Shown piece by piece: positions 28,844-38,588 of a stretch of 64,000 nucleotides of DNA (the first letter of the stretch is position 1; each line of letters begins with the position of its first letter). This stretch comes from Chitinophaga sp. SYP-B3965. GTDB taxonomy: Bacteria > Bacteroidota > Bacteroidia > Chitinophagales > Chitinophagaceae. The notes beneath the pieces were generated by a model. The model had not been told where the DNA came from. It was given only the letters and a program-made list of their open reading frames with translations, and ran no database searches. The stretch is from positions 124,001 to 188,000 of the forward strand of contig NZ_WJFD01000001.1 of assembly GCF_009647655.1 (NCBI RefSeq), given 5' to 3'. The translations under genes and the position numbers were made by a program.

Positions 28844-28854
28844 GGTGTTAGATT

Positions 28855-30843
28855 TTAATTGAATATTGTCCATCCGGGGTTTTGAGTCAGTTTTCTATTC
28901 GTTCTTAACTCACCGTGTGAGATGGGCCAGAGATACATCTTCTTTACAAAGATGGTGGGCATGGAAGGGATGGCAACCGGCACATAGAACAGGTCCCTTT
29001 GATCTTCCGTCATGTTCATATTACAACCCATTACTGGTGTGGATTCTTCAATAGGTGCGTCTTTCCAGCGTCTCAGGTCATAATAGCGATGTCCTTCTGC
29101 AAATAATTCAATCTGCCTTTCTCTTTTCAGGGCTTTTCTCATGTTTTCTTTGGAAGCATAAATGCTTTGGTCAAAATCGGGAACACCGCCTCTTATGCGT
29201 ATCTGGCTGAGGTATTTGCTGATCTCTTCCGCATTCCTTCCTACAGAAATATTTCCGGTGCCCAGGTAATTGGGGATGCTGTGGTTGCCACTTAATTCGT
29301 TCAGTGCTTCCGCATAGATCAGTAACACTTCTGCATACCTGATAGCCGGTTCAATTTTAGGTACTACAAATCCGCCTTCCATAAAAGAGTCGAAGGGGTT
29401 GTAATATTTTTTGATGCCTACGCCTGTTCTGATGTGGAATGCGGGGGAGGAGGGCTGCTTGCCATCGGAGTACCCCCTGTAATAGAAAACCTGCTTATAC
29501 CTGTCTTCTACCTTTCTGGCGCTGGTGCCTTCCCACATGCTGCCGTTGTAAGCAACGGAGGCATAAAAGCGGGGCTCTCTGGCGGCGTATTGTAAAGATA
29601 CCTTTGCCGGCAGGGGCTTATAGTCCGTATTATTTACGGTGAAACCTGTTACGCGCGGGGTTGTTGGTACATTGGCCCCATTGTTCATGTAATAGATGTC
29701 CACCTGTTTCTGGGTGATGCCGTGTGTGTTCCAGCCTTTCAAAGAATAAGGTATCTGGTGCAGCACCATCTGGCTTATTCCCTCGGAACTTTGTTCCGTA
29801 ACGCGGGAGAAAATGATCTCAGGATTGGCGGTAAAAGCTAAAGCGCCGTTAAAGAGCTGGCTGTAGGATTGAAAGGGATCAATATCCTTCCATCCCAGGG
29901 GGAAAGCCTTGTCTGAATAACGTGCATCATAGGGTGGAATAATTGTTTTCGGCTGTGTGGCGCTTTGGTCCTGGGAATTAAAGGGCGCGGTGAATAGTTT
30001 GTAAACATTCAGGTCTATCACATCTTTAGCAGCGGCAGCAGCTTTCGCCCATTTTACTTCATCGTATGTTTGGGTGATGAGTTTGCGACCGGCGTTATCC
30101 ACGAGATCAAACATTTCCGTATTTCCGTTGAAAAGGGGACTTGCTCCGAACAGGTATACCTTTGCGCGAGCAGCCAGTGCGGCGCCTTTTGTCGGGCGGG
30201 CAGCTTCCCGATTGGTATGTTGCAGCGGAAGGTCTTTTGCGGCTATCGCGAATTCTTTTGTAATGAAATCCACACACTCATCATAAGAGTTCCTTGGCTG
30301 AGATAAATTCTGATACTCTGTGGTGTAATCAATTCCTTCATCGGGAACAAGTGGAATAGGGCCGTATTTCCTTAACAGGAGCCAGTAATAATAGGCCCTG
30401 AGAAAACGTGCTTCTCCTTTCTTTTCCAATATTTCTTCTTGCGTCATTTCCCGGTTCTTGTCGATATTATGGATGAAGATAGATGCCTTGCGGATACCCT
30501 GGTAACAGGATGACCAGGATGACTGGTCCCAGGTTTCATCGTACTCTCCGTTTTTGTACTTGCGGTATTTATCGTCCCTGTCTCCAAAGAACATATCGTC
30601 GGAAATGAAATTGAACGGTGTGAGGCCTTTACTGGCAACATCGGCATTTTCACTGCGCAGGTGGCTGTAGGTGCTGGCCAGCCATTGTTCAGAATAATCC
30701 CTGTTGGTGAAAAGCGAATCTGTGTTCATCCGGTCTTTGAAAAAGTGGTCCATATCCAGGTACTTTTTACAGGAGGGGAGGAACAGGATACCTGCGCATA
30801 AAGCGAGGGACAGGCATCCTTTATAATATTTGTTCATGATCAT
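28855..30843 (-). CDS. SusD/RagB-family substrate-binding lipoprotein
   Basis: A 662-residue SusD protein, at the long end for the family. The signal peptide ends at lipobox LPSC and is followed by KKYLDMDHFF. The SusD-like N-terminal domain appears as YREWL-type helices with ARFLRAYYYWLLLRKYGPIPLV, and the C-terminal part as ALKRERQIELFAEGHRYYDLRRW. The ATG at 30837, two codons in, is an equally good start. It pairs with the SusC gene whose stop is three bases upstream. High-mannose or mannan glycans are a reasonable guess from the nearby GH92 gene. Confidence 0.93.
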   Translation of the reverse strand: MIMNKYYKGCLSLALCAGILFLPSCKKYLDMDHFFKDRMNTDSLFTNRDYSEQWLASTYSHLRSENADVASKGLTPFNFISDDMFFGDRDDKYRKYKNGEYDETWDQSSWSSCYQGIRKASIFIHNIDKNREMTQEEILEKKGEARFLRAYYYWLLLRKYGPIPLVPDEGIDYTTEYQNLSQPRNSYDECVDFITKEFAIAAKDLPLQHTNREAARPTKGAALAARAKVYLFGASPLFNGNTEMFDLVDNAGRKLITQTYDEVKWAKAAAAAKDVIDLNVYKLFTAPFNSQDQSATQPKTIIPPYDARYSDKAFPLGWKDIDPFQSYSQLFNGALAFTANPEIIFSRVTEQSSEGISQMVLHQIPYSLKGWNTHGITQKQVDIYYMNNGANVPTTPRVTGFTVNNTDYKPLPAKVSLQYAAREPRFYASVAYNGSMWEGTSARKVEDRYKQVFYYRGYSDGKQPSSPAFHIRTGVGIKKYYNPFDSFMEGGFVVPKIEPAIRYAEVLLIYAEALNELSGNHSIPNYLGTGNISVGRNAEEISKYLSQIRIRGGVPDFDQSIYASKENMRKALKRERQIELFAEGHRYYDLRRWKDAPIEESTPVMGCNMNMTEDQRDLFYVPVAIPSMPTIFVKKMYLWPISHGELRTNRKLTQNPGWTIFN

Positions 30844-30846
30844 TGA

Positions 30847-33800
30847 TTAAAAGTTGATAGTAAGGCCACCGGTGATCGTTTTAGCTAAAGGGTAACTCAT
30901 ACCATTGCCACTGGCGAGTTCCGGGTCCCAGAGTTTCAGATAATCCCATACCAGGAGGTTTTGTCCCATGAGATAGAACCTGGCGCTATTGATATGCGCC
31001 CACCTGGTGATGCTTTGTGGCAGGGTGTAACCGAGCTCAACATTCTTTAAACGCAGATACGCGCCATTGCGTAACCAGTAAGAAGAGGCGCGGTAGTTAT
31101 TGGCATTGCCACCATAACTGAGCCTGGGATATTTGGCATTGGGGTTTTCCGTTGCAGGATCGCCCGAGATCTCTTTTTCGATCCATCTGTTACCAGGTGC
31201 GGCTACATCTGTGAGGATATTACCCCATCCGCCATCTGCAAATGGATATACACTGGGGCCGTCGATGAAGTAGGAAGATTTTCCCGCGCCCTGGAAGTGA
31301 AAATTGAAGTCTATGCCATGCCATCTTACTGATGCGCCTACGCCGTAGATCAGGCTGGGCACGCGGGATGCGCCGATAGGAACAATGTCATCATCGTTGA
31401 TGAGACCGTCTCCATTCACATCTTTGTATTTAACGTCTCCGGGCTGGTAGGCGCCATACATTTGTTTAGGGCTGTTCTTGATGTCTTCATAATCCCTGAA
31501 TAAACCCAGTGCAATGAGGCCTCTTGCCTGATTGAGCCTGAATCCCTGCGTCATCCTGTAAGGCAGGTTATTGGCTTCTTCATCAAAGGCGATCACCCTG
31601 TTTTTGAAATAAGTGATATTGCCTCTCATGGTGATGTCTACGGCGCCGATCTTTCTGTTTATGTTGAACTGTGCATCGAAGCCCTGGTTTTCCATGATGC
31701 CCACATTGGCCCATGGTTGACTGACGATACCCACCATAGCTGGCAGATGTGATCTTTGTTTATAGATCTTTTCTCTTTTTTCTTTAAACAGATCAATGGT
31801 GATGGAGAATGAATTCTTCCAGAGGTTCATTTCAATACCCAGGTCCTGTTTGCGGGCTACTTCCCAGGTAAGCTGCTCGGAGGCTACCTGCTGGTAATAC
31901 AAACCAGTATAAGCATTAGGACTAATGCTTTCGCCAAAATTGTAGCCATCTCCCGGACCTATGGTACTCAGGTAAGCAAAGCGGTTTCCGCCAAAATTAT
32001 CGTTACCGACTTCTCCATAGGAGTAGCGCACCTTGAGGAACTCCAGCCAGTCGTAATTATCTTTAATGAATTTCTCTTCGGAGATATTCCAGGCTGCAGA
32101 AATAGCGGGAAAGAAGCCAAACTGATGGCCGGGTTTAAAGTTCTCAGAGCCGGTGTAACCGAAGTTGAATTCAAGGAGGTAACGGTTATCATATCCATAC
32201 ATCAAACGGCCGGACAAGGATTGGTTCCTGCGGGGAATGCCATTGATGATATCTGCGCCGAGGTTCACTGTTTGCCTTTGCTCGCGCTGGAAGTATTTGG
32301 CCAGTCCTTCGATCCTGTGTTTTTGGATAGCGCGGCTATATCTTAATTCCAGTTCGTATACGGAAACACGTTCGCCTGCGGCACTGGTTTCCTGGAACAT
32401 GGGGGATTCACCAGAGATGCGGTGCATGATGAGGTTGCCGTTCCGGTCCCTTCTTTTTTCTACATTATATTGCTCCGGCCATTTTTTCCTGTTGATATTA
32501 TTCTCATTGTTGGCATCAAATGCCATGCGGCCTGTGGCCCTCAATCCCTTCGTGATAAAATCCAGGTTCTGATCCAATACGAAATTGGTTTCTGCCTTGT
32601 TCCGCCAGTATTCCCTGTAGCCTGTTTGTGTTGCCAGTACCCAGGGATTTGTTCTGTTGCCGGTACCATAAGCAGGAACGAGTCCATTGGAATATGCTTT
32701 TGGAATGGATACGGGAGACTGACCGATCAGGGAATACCAGATATCATCTTTCAGCCCGGGATAGTTTTTCTTTTCCAGGAAACCAGCTACGCCTATCCGG
32801 AATAAAGTGGTTTTGGTAACATCGAGGTCCAGGTTGATCCTGTAATTCCAGCGGGAGAGGTTGGCATTGGTCTTATACTCTCTCAGCGAAGCATCTGATT
32901 TGTACAAACCACCTTCATCTACATAACTACCGGAAACAAAGAACCGGGCAATGGTGGCGCCGCCATTGATATTCAATGCGGCCCTGTTGATGTTTGCACC
33001 ACTCTTCAGCATTTCATCCTGCCAGTTCACATTCGGATAGAGATCAGGATCCAGGCCAAGGCGAAGGATCTCGAGTTCATTGGCGGTGTATGTGGGTTCC
33101 TGGTTCCTTGTTATTTTGGCTTCATTCACTAAAGCTGCGTATACATTTCCATCTACAAACTTAGGCGTGCGGGTACGTGTGCTATAAGTGTGTTCTGCTT
33201 TTCCGTCTATGTTTATTTTACCGGTCTTTCCTTTTTTGGTGGTGATCAGTATTACGCCGTTGGCGCCCCGGCTACCATATATGGCGGTGGCAGAAGCGTC
33301 TTTTAATACAGAGAAGGATTCTATATCCTCAATATTTATTTCGTTGAAAGGGCGTTCAAAACCGTCTACCATTACCATAGCCGCGCTATTGGCCCCGAAC
33401 GTGGAAATACCCCTGATCCAGAATTCAGACTGGTTACTACCGGGTTCGCCGGATCGTTGCATGGCAATTACACCAGCCACATTTCCTGCCAGCGCATTGG
33501 TGATATTGGCGCCGGCCGTTCGGAGGTCTTTAGGGTTCACCGTTGTAATAGCCCCGGTAACGGTTACTTTTTTCTGTGGTCCGGTGGCAGTGATCACCAC
33601 CTGCTCCAGGGCATTGGTGTTGGAAGCCTGCATTACTACATTCACAATGCGGTTATCGCGTACAACTACCTCTTTGGTGGTAAAACCTATGAAGGAGAAC
33701 ATCAGTGTGTGATAAGGCTCTACGGTGATCTTATACCGGCCATTCTGGTCGGTCATGGTGCCGAGCCCTACTCTGTCCTTCACAACGATATTAGCGCCCG

Positions 33801-33912
33801 GTAATGGCAGATTAGTCGAGTCTGTAACGATACCGGTAACTTCTATTGTTTGTTGTGAGAATGCGGTGGTTGAAAAAGCGATGAAGATCAGTGATAAGTA
33901 AAAAATTCTCAT
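30847..33912 (-). CDS. SusC/RagA-family TonB-linked outer membrane transporter (no STN domain)
   Basis: A 1021-residue SusC protein. The ATG at 33912 opens a clean signal peptide (MRIFYLSLIFIAFSTTAFSQ); a TTG at 33936 would overlap the upstream gene by eight bases. It has a carboxypeptidase-like sandwich (ITGIVTDSTNLPLPGANIVV-like), a plug with ALEQVVITATGPQKKVTVTG and FSVLKDASATAIYGSRGANG, and a full barrel. There is no STN domain, matching control by a two-component system rather than FecR. It is translated between the IPT/NHL lipoprotein and SusD genes. Confidence 0.95.
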   Translation of the reverse strand: MRIFYLSLIFIAFSTTAFSQQTIEVTGIVTDSTNLPLPGANIVVKDRVGLGTMTDQNGRYKITVEPYHTLMFSFIGFTTKEVVVRDNRIVNVVMQASNTNALEQVVITATGPQKKVTVTGAITTVNPKDLRTAGANITNALAGNVAGVIAMQRSGEPGSNQSEFWIRGISTFGANSAAMVMVDGFERPFNEINIEDIESFSVLKDASATAIYGSRGANGVILITTKKGKTGKINIDGKAEHTYSTRTRTPKFVDGNVYAALVNEAKITRNQEPTYTANELEILRLGLDPDLYPNVNWQDEMLKSGANINRAALNINGGATIARFFVSGSYVDEGGLYKSDASLREYKTNANLSRWNYRINLDLDVTKTTLFRIGVAGFLEKKNYPGLKDDIWYSLIGQSPVSIPKAYSNGLVPAYGTGNRTNPWVLATQTGYREYWRNKAETNFVLDQNLDFITKGLRATGRMAFDANNENNINRKKWPEQYNVEKRRDRNGNLIMHRISGESPMFQETSAAGERVSVYELELRYSRAIQKHRIEGLAKYFQREQRQTVNLGADIINGIPRRNQSLSGRLMYGYDNRYLLEFNFGYTGSENFKPGHQFGFFPAISAAWNISEEKFIKDNYDWLEFLKVRYSYGEVGNDNFGGNRFAYLSTIGPGDGYNFGESISPNAYTGLYYQQVASEQLTWEVARKQDLGIEMNLWKNSFSITIDLFKEKREKIYKQRSHLPAMVGIVSQPWANVGIMENQGFDAQFNINRKIGAVDITMRGNITYFKNRVIAFDEEANNLPYRMTQGFRLNQARGLIALGLFRDYEDIKNSPKQMYGAYQPGDVKYKDVNGDGLINDDDIVPIGASRVPSLIYGVGASVRWHGIDFNFHFQGAGKSSYFIDGPSVYPFADGGWGNILTDVAAPGNRWIEKEISGDPATENPNAKYPRLSYGGNANNYRASSYWLRNGAYLRLKNVELGYTLPQSITRWAHINSARFYLMGQNLLVWDYLKLWDPELASGNGMSYPLAKTITGGLTINF

Positions 33913-33928
33913 TATAAAGACAATTAAT

Positions 33929-35248
33929 TTATTCAACGGAGATTGTTCTGATCCTGCGGTTCTTTTGGTCGGCTACATAAAAAGTACCCGTGGCTTCATC
34001 CAGCACGATGCCCTGTGGCCTGTCGAACTGCGCCCTTCTGAGGGGACCGTCCGCATAACCGTATTCACGGGGCCTGCCGGCAAAAGTGCTCACCACACCT
34101 TCCGGTGTTATTTTCCGGATGCAATGATTGAAGACATCTGTGAGGTAGAAATTATTATTCTTGTCAAAGGTGCCCTGCTGCGGATGATCAAACCGGGCAT
34201 CTGCGCCCACCCCATCACGGTGAGCATGCTGGCCTCTTCCTCCCACAAAATGCACCGGTGCATCCAGCATGCCGGTTTCCCGGTTGTACTTGGTCCTCAG
34301 TACATAACTTTGGTTCACTACTACGATGTAAGCAAAATCGCCACTGGGTGCAAACTGGATATTGAACTCCCAGTTCACATCATCTACCCGGTACATTAAC
34401 CTGGAAGATTTTGTAACACGGTCCCATTTAAACATTTCTCCTTTTGCATAAGAGTTAAAAAAGAAGTCTCCTGTTTTAGGATTGGCGTCACCTCCGTTGG
34501 TTGTTTGGGAAAGGATCAGTGCATTCCATCTTGTAAAGCCGGATTCTGGCGTGAGGATGGCAGTGCTCAGCCCACGTTCATCCCACTGGTCGTTCGTGAC
34601 ATAGAGGGTGTCAAAAGTGGGGTTAAATGCCAGGGTCCTGGGCCTGTCCAGGCCGTTGCCCGTTCTGAACAGGGTTTTTACAGTGGTGCGTGCGGAATCG
34701 ATGAACCTTAATCCTCTGAATTCTTCCAGCACATAAAGATTCTTATGCTGATCAAAAGCAAGCCAGTAAGGTTCTTCAAACTGTGCTTTATTAATATCGC
34801 CATCCACGATAGCGGTTCTTCCGTCCCTGTCTGTAAAGCCGGCCAGCGTGCCTACTACCGGGTTGAAAAGATAATTGAAGTCAGTTGCTGAGATCACTTC
34901 CTTCACACTGCTTTCGGCGCCAACTTTTACCTTTACCGGTCCCTGGCCTGCCTGAGAAGGGATCAGTACAAAAATGGAGTTGTTCTTTACACCTACAACA
35001 GGCGCTGGTACATTGTTGATAAATACTTTTACGATAGCCGGATCACTTCCGAAGTTCTCACCATAAATGATCATCTGTGTTCCTACTCCGCCACTGTCAG
35101 GTGTGAACCTTTGCAGCGTCACTGGTTTGGAAGGATCAAATTTAACAACGGTGTCAGACTGTTTGTTTTTGGAACAGGCAGCCAATAAAAGACTGCCGGT
35201 AACGGCAAGGGGAATGCTTCTTCGAAGCATTGTCAGGATTTTTTTCAT
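33929..35248 (-). CDS. IPT/TIG and NHL-repeat surface lipoprotein (glycan-binding type)
   Basis: A 439-residue lipoprotein with lipobox LLAAC. Residues 40-115 form an IPT/TIG immunoglobulin-like domain (FTPDSGGVGTQMIIYGENFG). The rest is a six-bladed NHL-type propeller with repeats such as FDHPQQGTFDKNNNFYLTDV and FDRPQGIVLDEATGTFYVAD. Proteins of this kind accompany SusC/SusD in glycan loci and are thought to act as surface glycan-binding proteins. It is the first gene of the minus-strand operon and is divergent from the sensor kinase gene, with 235 bases between them. A possible -7 box (TACTTTTA, one mismatch) lies at 35307-35314 on the minus strand. Confidence 0.88.
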   Translation of the reverse strand: MKKILTMLRRSIPLAVTGSLLLAACSKNKQSDTVVKFDPSKPVTLQRFTPDSGGVGTQMIIYGENFGSDPAIVKVFINNVPAPVVGVKNNSIFVLIPSQAGQGPVKVKVGAESSVKEVISATDFNYLFNPVVGTLAGFTDRDGRTAIVDGDINKAQFEEPYWLAFDQHKNLYVLEEFRGLRFIDSARTTVKTLFRTGNGLDRPRTLAFNPTFDTLYVTNDQWDERGLSTAILTPESGFTRWNALILSQTTNGGDANPKTGDFFFNSYAKGEMFKWDRVTKSSRLMYRVDDVNWEFNIQFAPSGDFAYIVVVNQSYVLRTKYNRETGMLDAPVHFVGGRGQHAHRDGVGADARFDHPQQGTFDKNNNFYLTDVFNHCIRKITPEGVVSTFAGRPREYGYADGPLRRAQFDRPQGIVLDEATGTFYVADQKNRRIRTISVE

Positions 35249-35327
35249 AACGAGCTGTGATGTTAATTACGCGGAAAACTCTGCACAGGTATTCTAGTCA
35301 GGTATTTAAAAGTAAATGTACAGGTTG

Positions 35328-35353
35328 TCGAAATTTGCATACGGTCATTTCGA
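35328..35353. promoter_or_regulatory. Candidate operator between the glycan operon and its sensor kinase
   Basis: TCGAAAT (35328-35334) and ATTTCGA (35347-35353) form a 7-bp inverted repeat with a 12-base spacer in the divergent intergenic region. It is a plausible binding site for the AraC-type regulator of this locus, but inverted repeats of this size also occur by chance. Confidence 0.3.
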
Positions 35354-35483
35354 ATCAAAAAAGATTTATATTGTATCATTCTTGCGTTATCGCTTCCCCG
35401 CAGTTTCAAAATCCGGCAAACCTGTCTTATTTTAAATTATTGATAATCAACTAAGAGATAGATGACATATAAGCCTCCACGCT

Positions 35484-38400
35484 ATGCCAAAACGTTTCAT
35501 TTGTACGGTGATACTATTTTTACTGCTGCATGAATGCAGTGCGCAACCCATCTATTTCAGGCATTATGAGGTAGAGAACGGCCTGTCCAACAATTCTGTG
35601 ATCACCTCTTTGCAGGACAAGGATGGCTTTATGTGGTTTGGTACGGGGGATGGATTAAACAGGTTCAACGGATACAATTTCAAGACCTTCAGAATAGGAG
35701 AGGCCAACAACCTTAATAACAACCCGATCTTTCACTTACACGAGGATGTGAAAGGAACCTTATGGGTAGCAACTCTTAAGGGGTTGTTTTATTTTGATAC
35801 AGCAACCGGGGCATTCACGAAACTGCCTGCTACAAAAGGACAGCTGGTAAGGGTGATCCATGGGGATGCGGATAATAATATCTGGTTTGTTGAAGGAACA
35901 GTATTATACAAGTATAATATCGGTACAAAACGCATTGATGTTTACCGGGCACCGGCGTTACAAAATATCACGACGTTGTATAGATCTGCAGATGGTACGC
36001 TGTGGCTGGGTTGTGCCAATGGTGTATTGGCAAAGTATGATATGCCGCGTAATGATTTTGTTTATTACACTTCTGATAAAGTTGTGCGCACAGCCAATAC
36101 CATTGAAACTATTTGTGAAGACAACGAGCATGAAAGCCTGCTGATCGGTACCTCACAAACGGGATTGCTCAGATTCAGCATGCGTGATCAGCAATGGACT
36201 TCCATTGCGTTATCCCCGGCCAAAAGCGCCAGCCTGTTTGTAAGAAGCCTGTTGAAAGTAAATGACACGGACTATTGGATCGGCACGGAATCCGGGCTGT
36301 ATATTTTAAACAGCCGCACTAATATTATACAGCACATTAGTAAAGTGCCGCATGATCAGTATTCCCTGACAGATAATGCTATTTATTCGATCTGTAAAGA
36401 CAAAGAAGGGGGTATCTGGGTAGGTACCTTTTTCGGTGGTATCAACTATTACGCACATCATCCCATCGCCTTTGAAAAGTTCTTTCCAACATCTGCCTCC
36501 AACGCTATTGAGGGGAATGTAGTGCGCGAAATGGTACAGGATCAATATGGTAAGATATGGGTAGGTTCTGAGGATAAGGGGATTGCTGTATTTGATCCTG
36601 AGAAGAGATCTTTTGTTAACTATAATAATGGACCCGGTAACATACATGGACTCCTGGCTGATGGCGATAACTTATATATCGGCACTTTTAAAGACGGGCT
36701 GTATGTTTTTGATCTGAAGAAGAACAAGATCATACAGCATTACGCAGCATACACTAACAACGGGTTAAACAGCAACTATATCAATATCCTGTATAAAACT
36801 ACCACCGGTGCCATCATCGTAGGTACCTCTAATGGTGTGTACAATTTTGATAAAGCAACAGGGACGTTTCATTATTTGGAGGGCCTTGTACGGGATGAAT
36901 TTTATTCCGCCATTACGGAAGATAGCAAAGGACGTATCTGGCTGGGTACACACAGTAATGGTATTTATTACATTGATACGGGTCAGAAGGCCCGAAAATT
37001 GTCTGTGCAGGTAAATGGGAATTATCCATTTGATAACAACAAGATCTTAAACTTACTGGAAGATACAGACCATCATCTCTGGATCTGTACAGAATCCGGC
37101 CTTTTCAGGATGAACCCCGCCAATCATGCCGTGAAGGTGTATAATACGGAATCCGGTATGCCCAGTAATATTGTTTATAGTACGGTGGAAGATGATCGTA
37201 ACAGGATCTGGGCGGCTACCTCCATGGGGCTGGCTTATATTGATCAGAAAGCCGGGCAGATAAAAACTTTCAAACAAAGCGATGGATTGTTAAGTGATCA
37301 ATTCAACCATCGTTCTTCCTTTAAGGATAAGGAAGGGAATATTTATTTTGGCTGCCTGAAAGGTCTTATAAGATTTAATCCGCGAAACCTTACTACTGTT
37401 GATCATGTGCCTCCTATTTATCTCACGCAGCTGGAGGTGTTCAATAAAGATGCCGCCATCAACTCCAGGCACCTGTTCTACGATTACCTCTTCCTGCATA
37501 AACGGGATATTCAGCTGCCTTATAATAATTCCACTTTCAGTCTTGATTTTGTAGCACTCAGTTTCACTGCGCCGGATAATATCAGGTATGCTTATATGCT
37601 TGAAGGAATTGATGAAAACTGGAACTTTACGGATAAGAACAAGATCGTTCACTTTAATAATCTTTCACCGGGCAACTATACTATTAAGATAAAGTCCACC
37701 AATAGCAGCGGCATATGGGCATCCAATGAAACATCCTTTAAGATAAATATAACGCCGCCCTTCTGGAAAACGGGGCTTGCCTATTTTGTTTACACGTTGA
37801 TCACTATTGCTATTATCTATTTTTCGACAAAATATTATAGCAAACGTTATAAAGAACAGCAACTCCGCCTGATGGAGATCTTTACCCTGAATAAGGAAAA
37901 GGAACTGTATCAGGCAAAGATTGACTTTTTTACGAAGGTAGCGCACGAGATAAAAACACCGCTTACTTTAATAAAAATGCCGATGAGTAAGATCCTTAAA
38001 AATGTGTCTGCTATTCCGGGAATGGAGCATGAGGTAATGGTGATGAATAAGAATACAGACAGGTTATTGACTTTAACCAATCAATTGCTGGATTTCAGGA
38101 TGGTAGAATCGGGAAATTATGTTTTACATCTGAGCGCCAGGAATATCGTTCCTATTATAGAAGAAATATATGGTAGTTTTCAACCCGCCATCAACAAGAA
38201 GAAAAACACCTGTGAGCTTATGATCAAAGATCCGGTGCTCATTTGCAATATCGATGAAGATGGGATGATCAAAATTGTGAGTAACCTGATAGACAATGCT
38301 ATTAAATATTGCAGCTCCGAAATTACATTGACCCTTCAATCAAACCCATCAGGCGAAAATGCTATCCTTTGTGTAATGAATGATGGTGATATTATCCCGG

Positions 38401-38588
38401 AAGAAGAAAGAGAAAGTATTTTTGAGCCTTTTTACAGATCCGGTAATACCATGACTGCGGGAACCGGCATAGGGCTATCGCTGGCTAAATCTATAACATT
38501 GCTGCATAAGGGTAGTTTGGAATATAGTGTGGAAGAGCGATGTAATGTTTTTACACTGATCCTTCCCTTAATTGATAAGAACGTGTGA
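35484..38588 (+). CDS. Propeller sensor histidine kinase (HTCS-like, without receiver or AraC domain)
   Basis: A 1034-residue membrane sensor. The signal peptide ends in ECSA. Residues 25-670 hold many regulator-propeller repeats (GFMWFGTGDGLNRFNG, GTLWVATLKGLFYF, GGIWVGTFFGGINYY). A Y_Y_Y domain follows near 690-755 and a membrane helix near 770. The kinase core has phosphoacceptor His821 in HEIKTPL, the N box NLIDNAIKY near 934 and G boxes ending GTGIGLSLAK. Hybrid two-component systems of Bacteroides normally continue into a receiver and an AraC domain. This one stops after the ATPase, and those domains are on the convergent neighbour, whose coding region overlaps by 38 bases. It likely senses a glycan released by this locus. 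Confidence 0.92.
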   Translation: MPKRFICTVILFLLLHECSAQPIYFRHYEVENGLSNNSVITSLQDKDGFMWFGTGDGLNRFNGYNFKTFRIGEANNLNNNPIFHLHEDVKGTLWVATLKGLFYFDTATGAFTKLPATKGQLVRVIHGDADNNIWFVEGTVLYKYNIGTKRIDVYRAPALQNITTLYRSADGTLWLGCANGVLAKYDMPRNDFVYYTSDKVVRTANTIETICEDNEHESLLIGTSQTGLLRFSMRDQQWTSIALSPAKSASLFVRSLLKVNDTDYWIGTESGLYILNSRTNIIQHISKVPHDQYSLTDNAIYSICKDKEGGIWVGTFFGGINYYAHHPIAFEKFFPTSASNAIEGNVVREMVQDQYGKIWVGSEDKGIAVFDPEKRSFVNYNNGPGNIHGLLADGDNLYIGTFKDGLYVFDLKKNKIIQHYAAYTNNGLNSNYINILYKTTTGAIIVGTSNGVYNFDKATGTFHYLEGLVRDEFYSAITEDSKGRIWLGTHSNGIYYIDTGQKARKLSVQVNGNYPFDNNKILNLLEDTDHHLWICTESGLFRMNPANHAVKVYNTESGMPSNIVYSTVEDDRNRIWAATSMGLAYIDQKAGQIKTFKQSDGLLSDQFNHRSSFKDKEGNIYFGCLKGLIRFNPRNLTTVDHVPPIYLTQLEVFNKDAAINSRHLFYDYLFLHKRDIQLPYNNSTFSLDFVALSFTAPDNIRYAYMLEGIDENWNFTDKNKIVHFNNLSPGNYTIKIKSTNSSGIWASNETSFKINITPPFWKTGLAYFVYTLITIAIIYFSTKYYSKRYKEQQLRLMEIFTLNKEKELYQAKIDFFTKVAHEIKTPLTLIKMPMSKILKNVSAIPGMEHEVMVMNKNTDRLLTLTNQLLDFRMVESGNYVLHLSARNIVPIIEEIYGSFQPAINKKKNTCELMIKDPVLICNIDEDGMIKIVSNLIDNAIKYCSSEITLTLQSNPSGENAILCVMNDGDIIPEEERESIFEPFYRSGNTMTAGTGIGLSLAKSITLLHKGSLEYSVEERCNVFTLILPLIDKNV

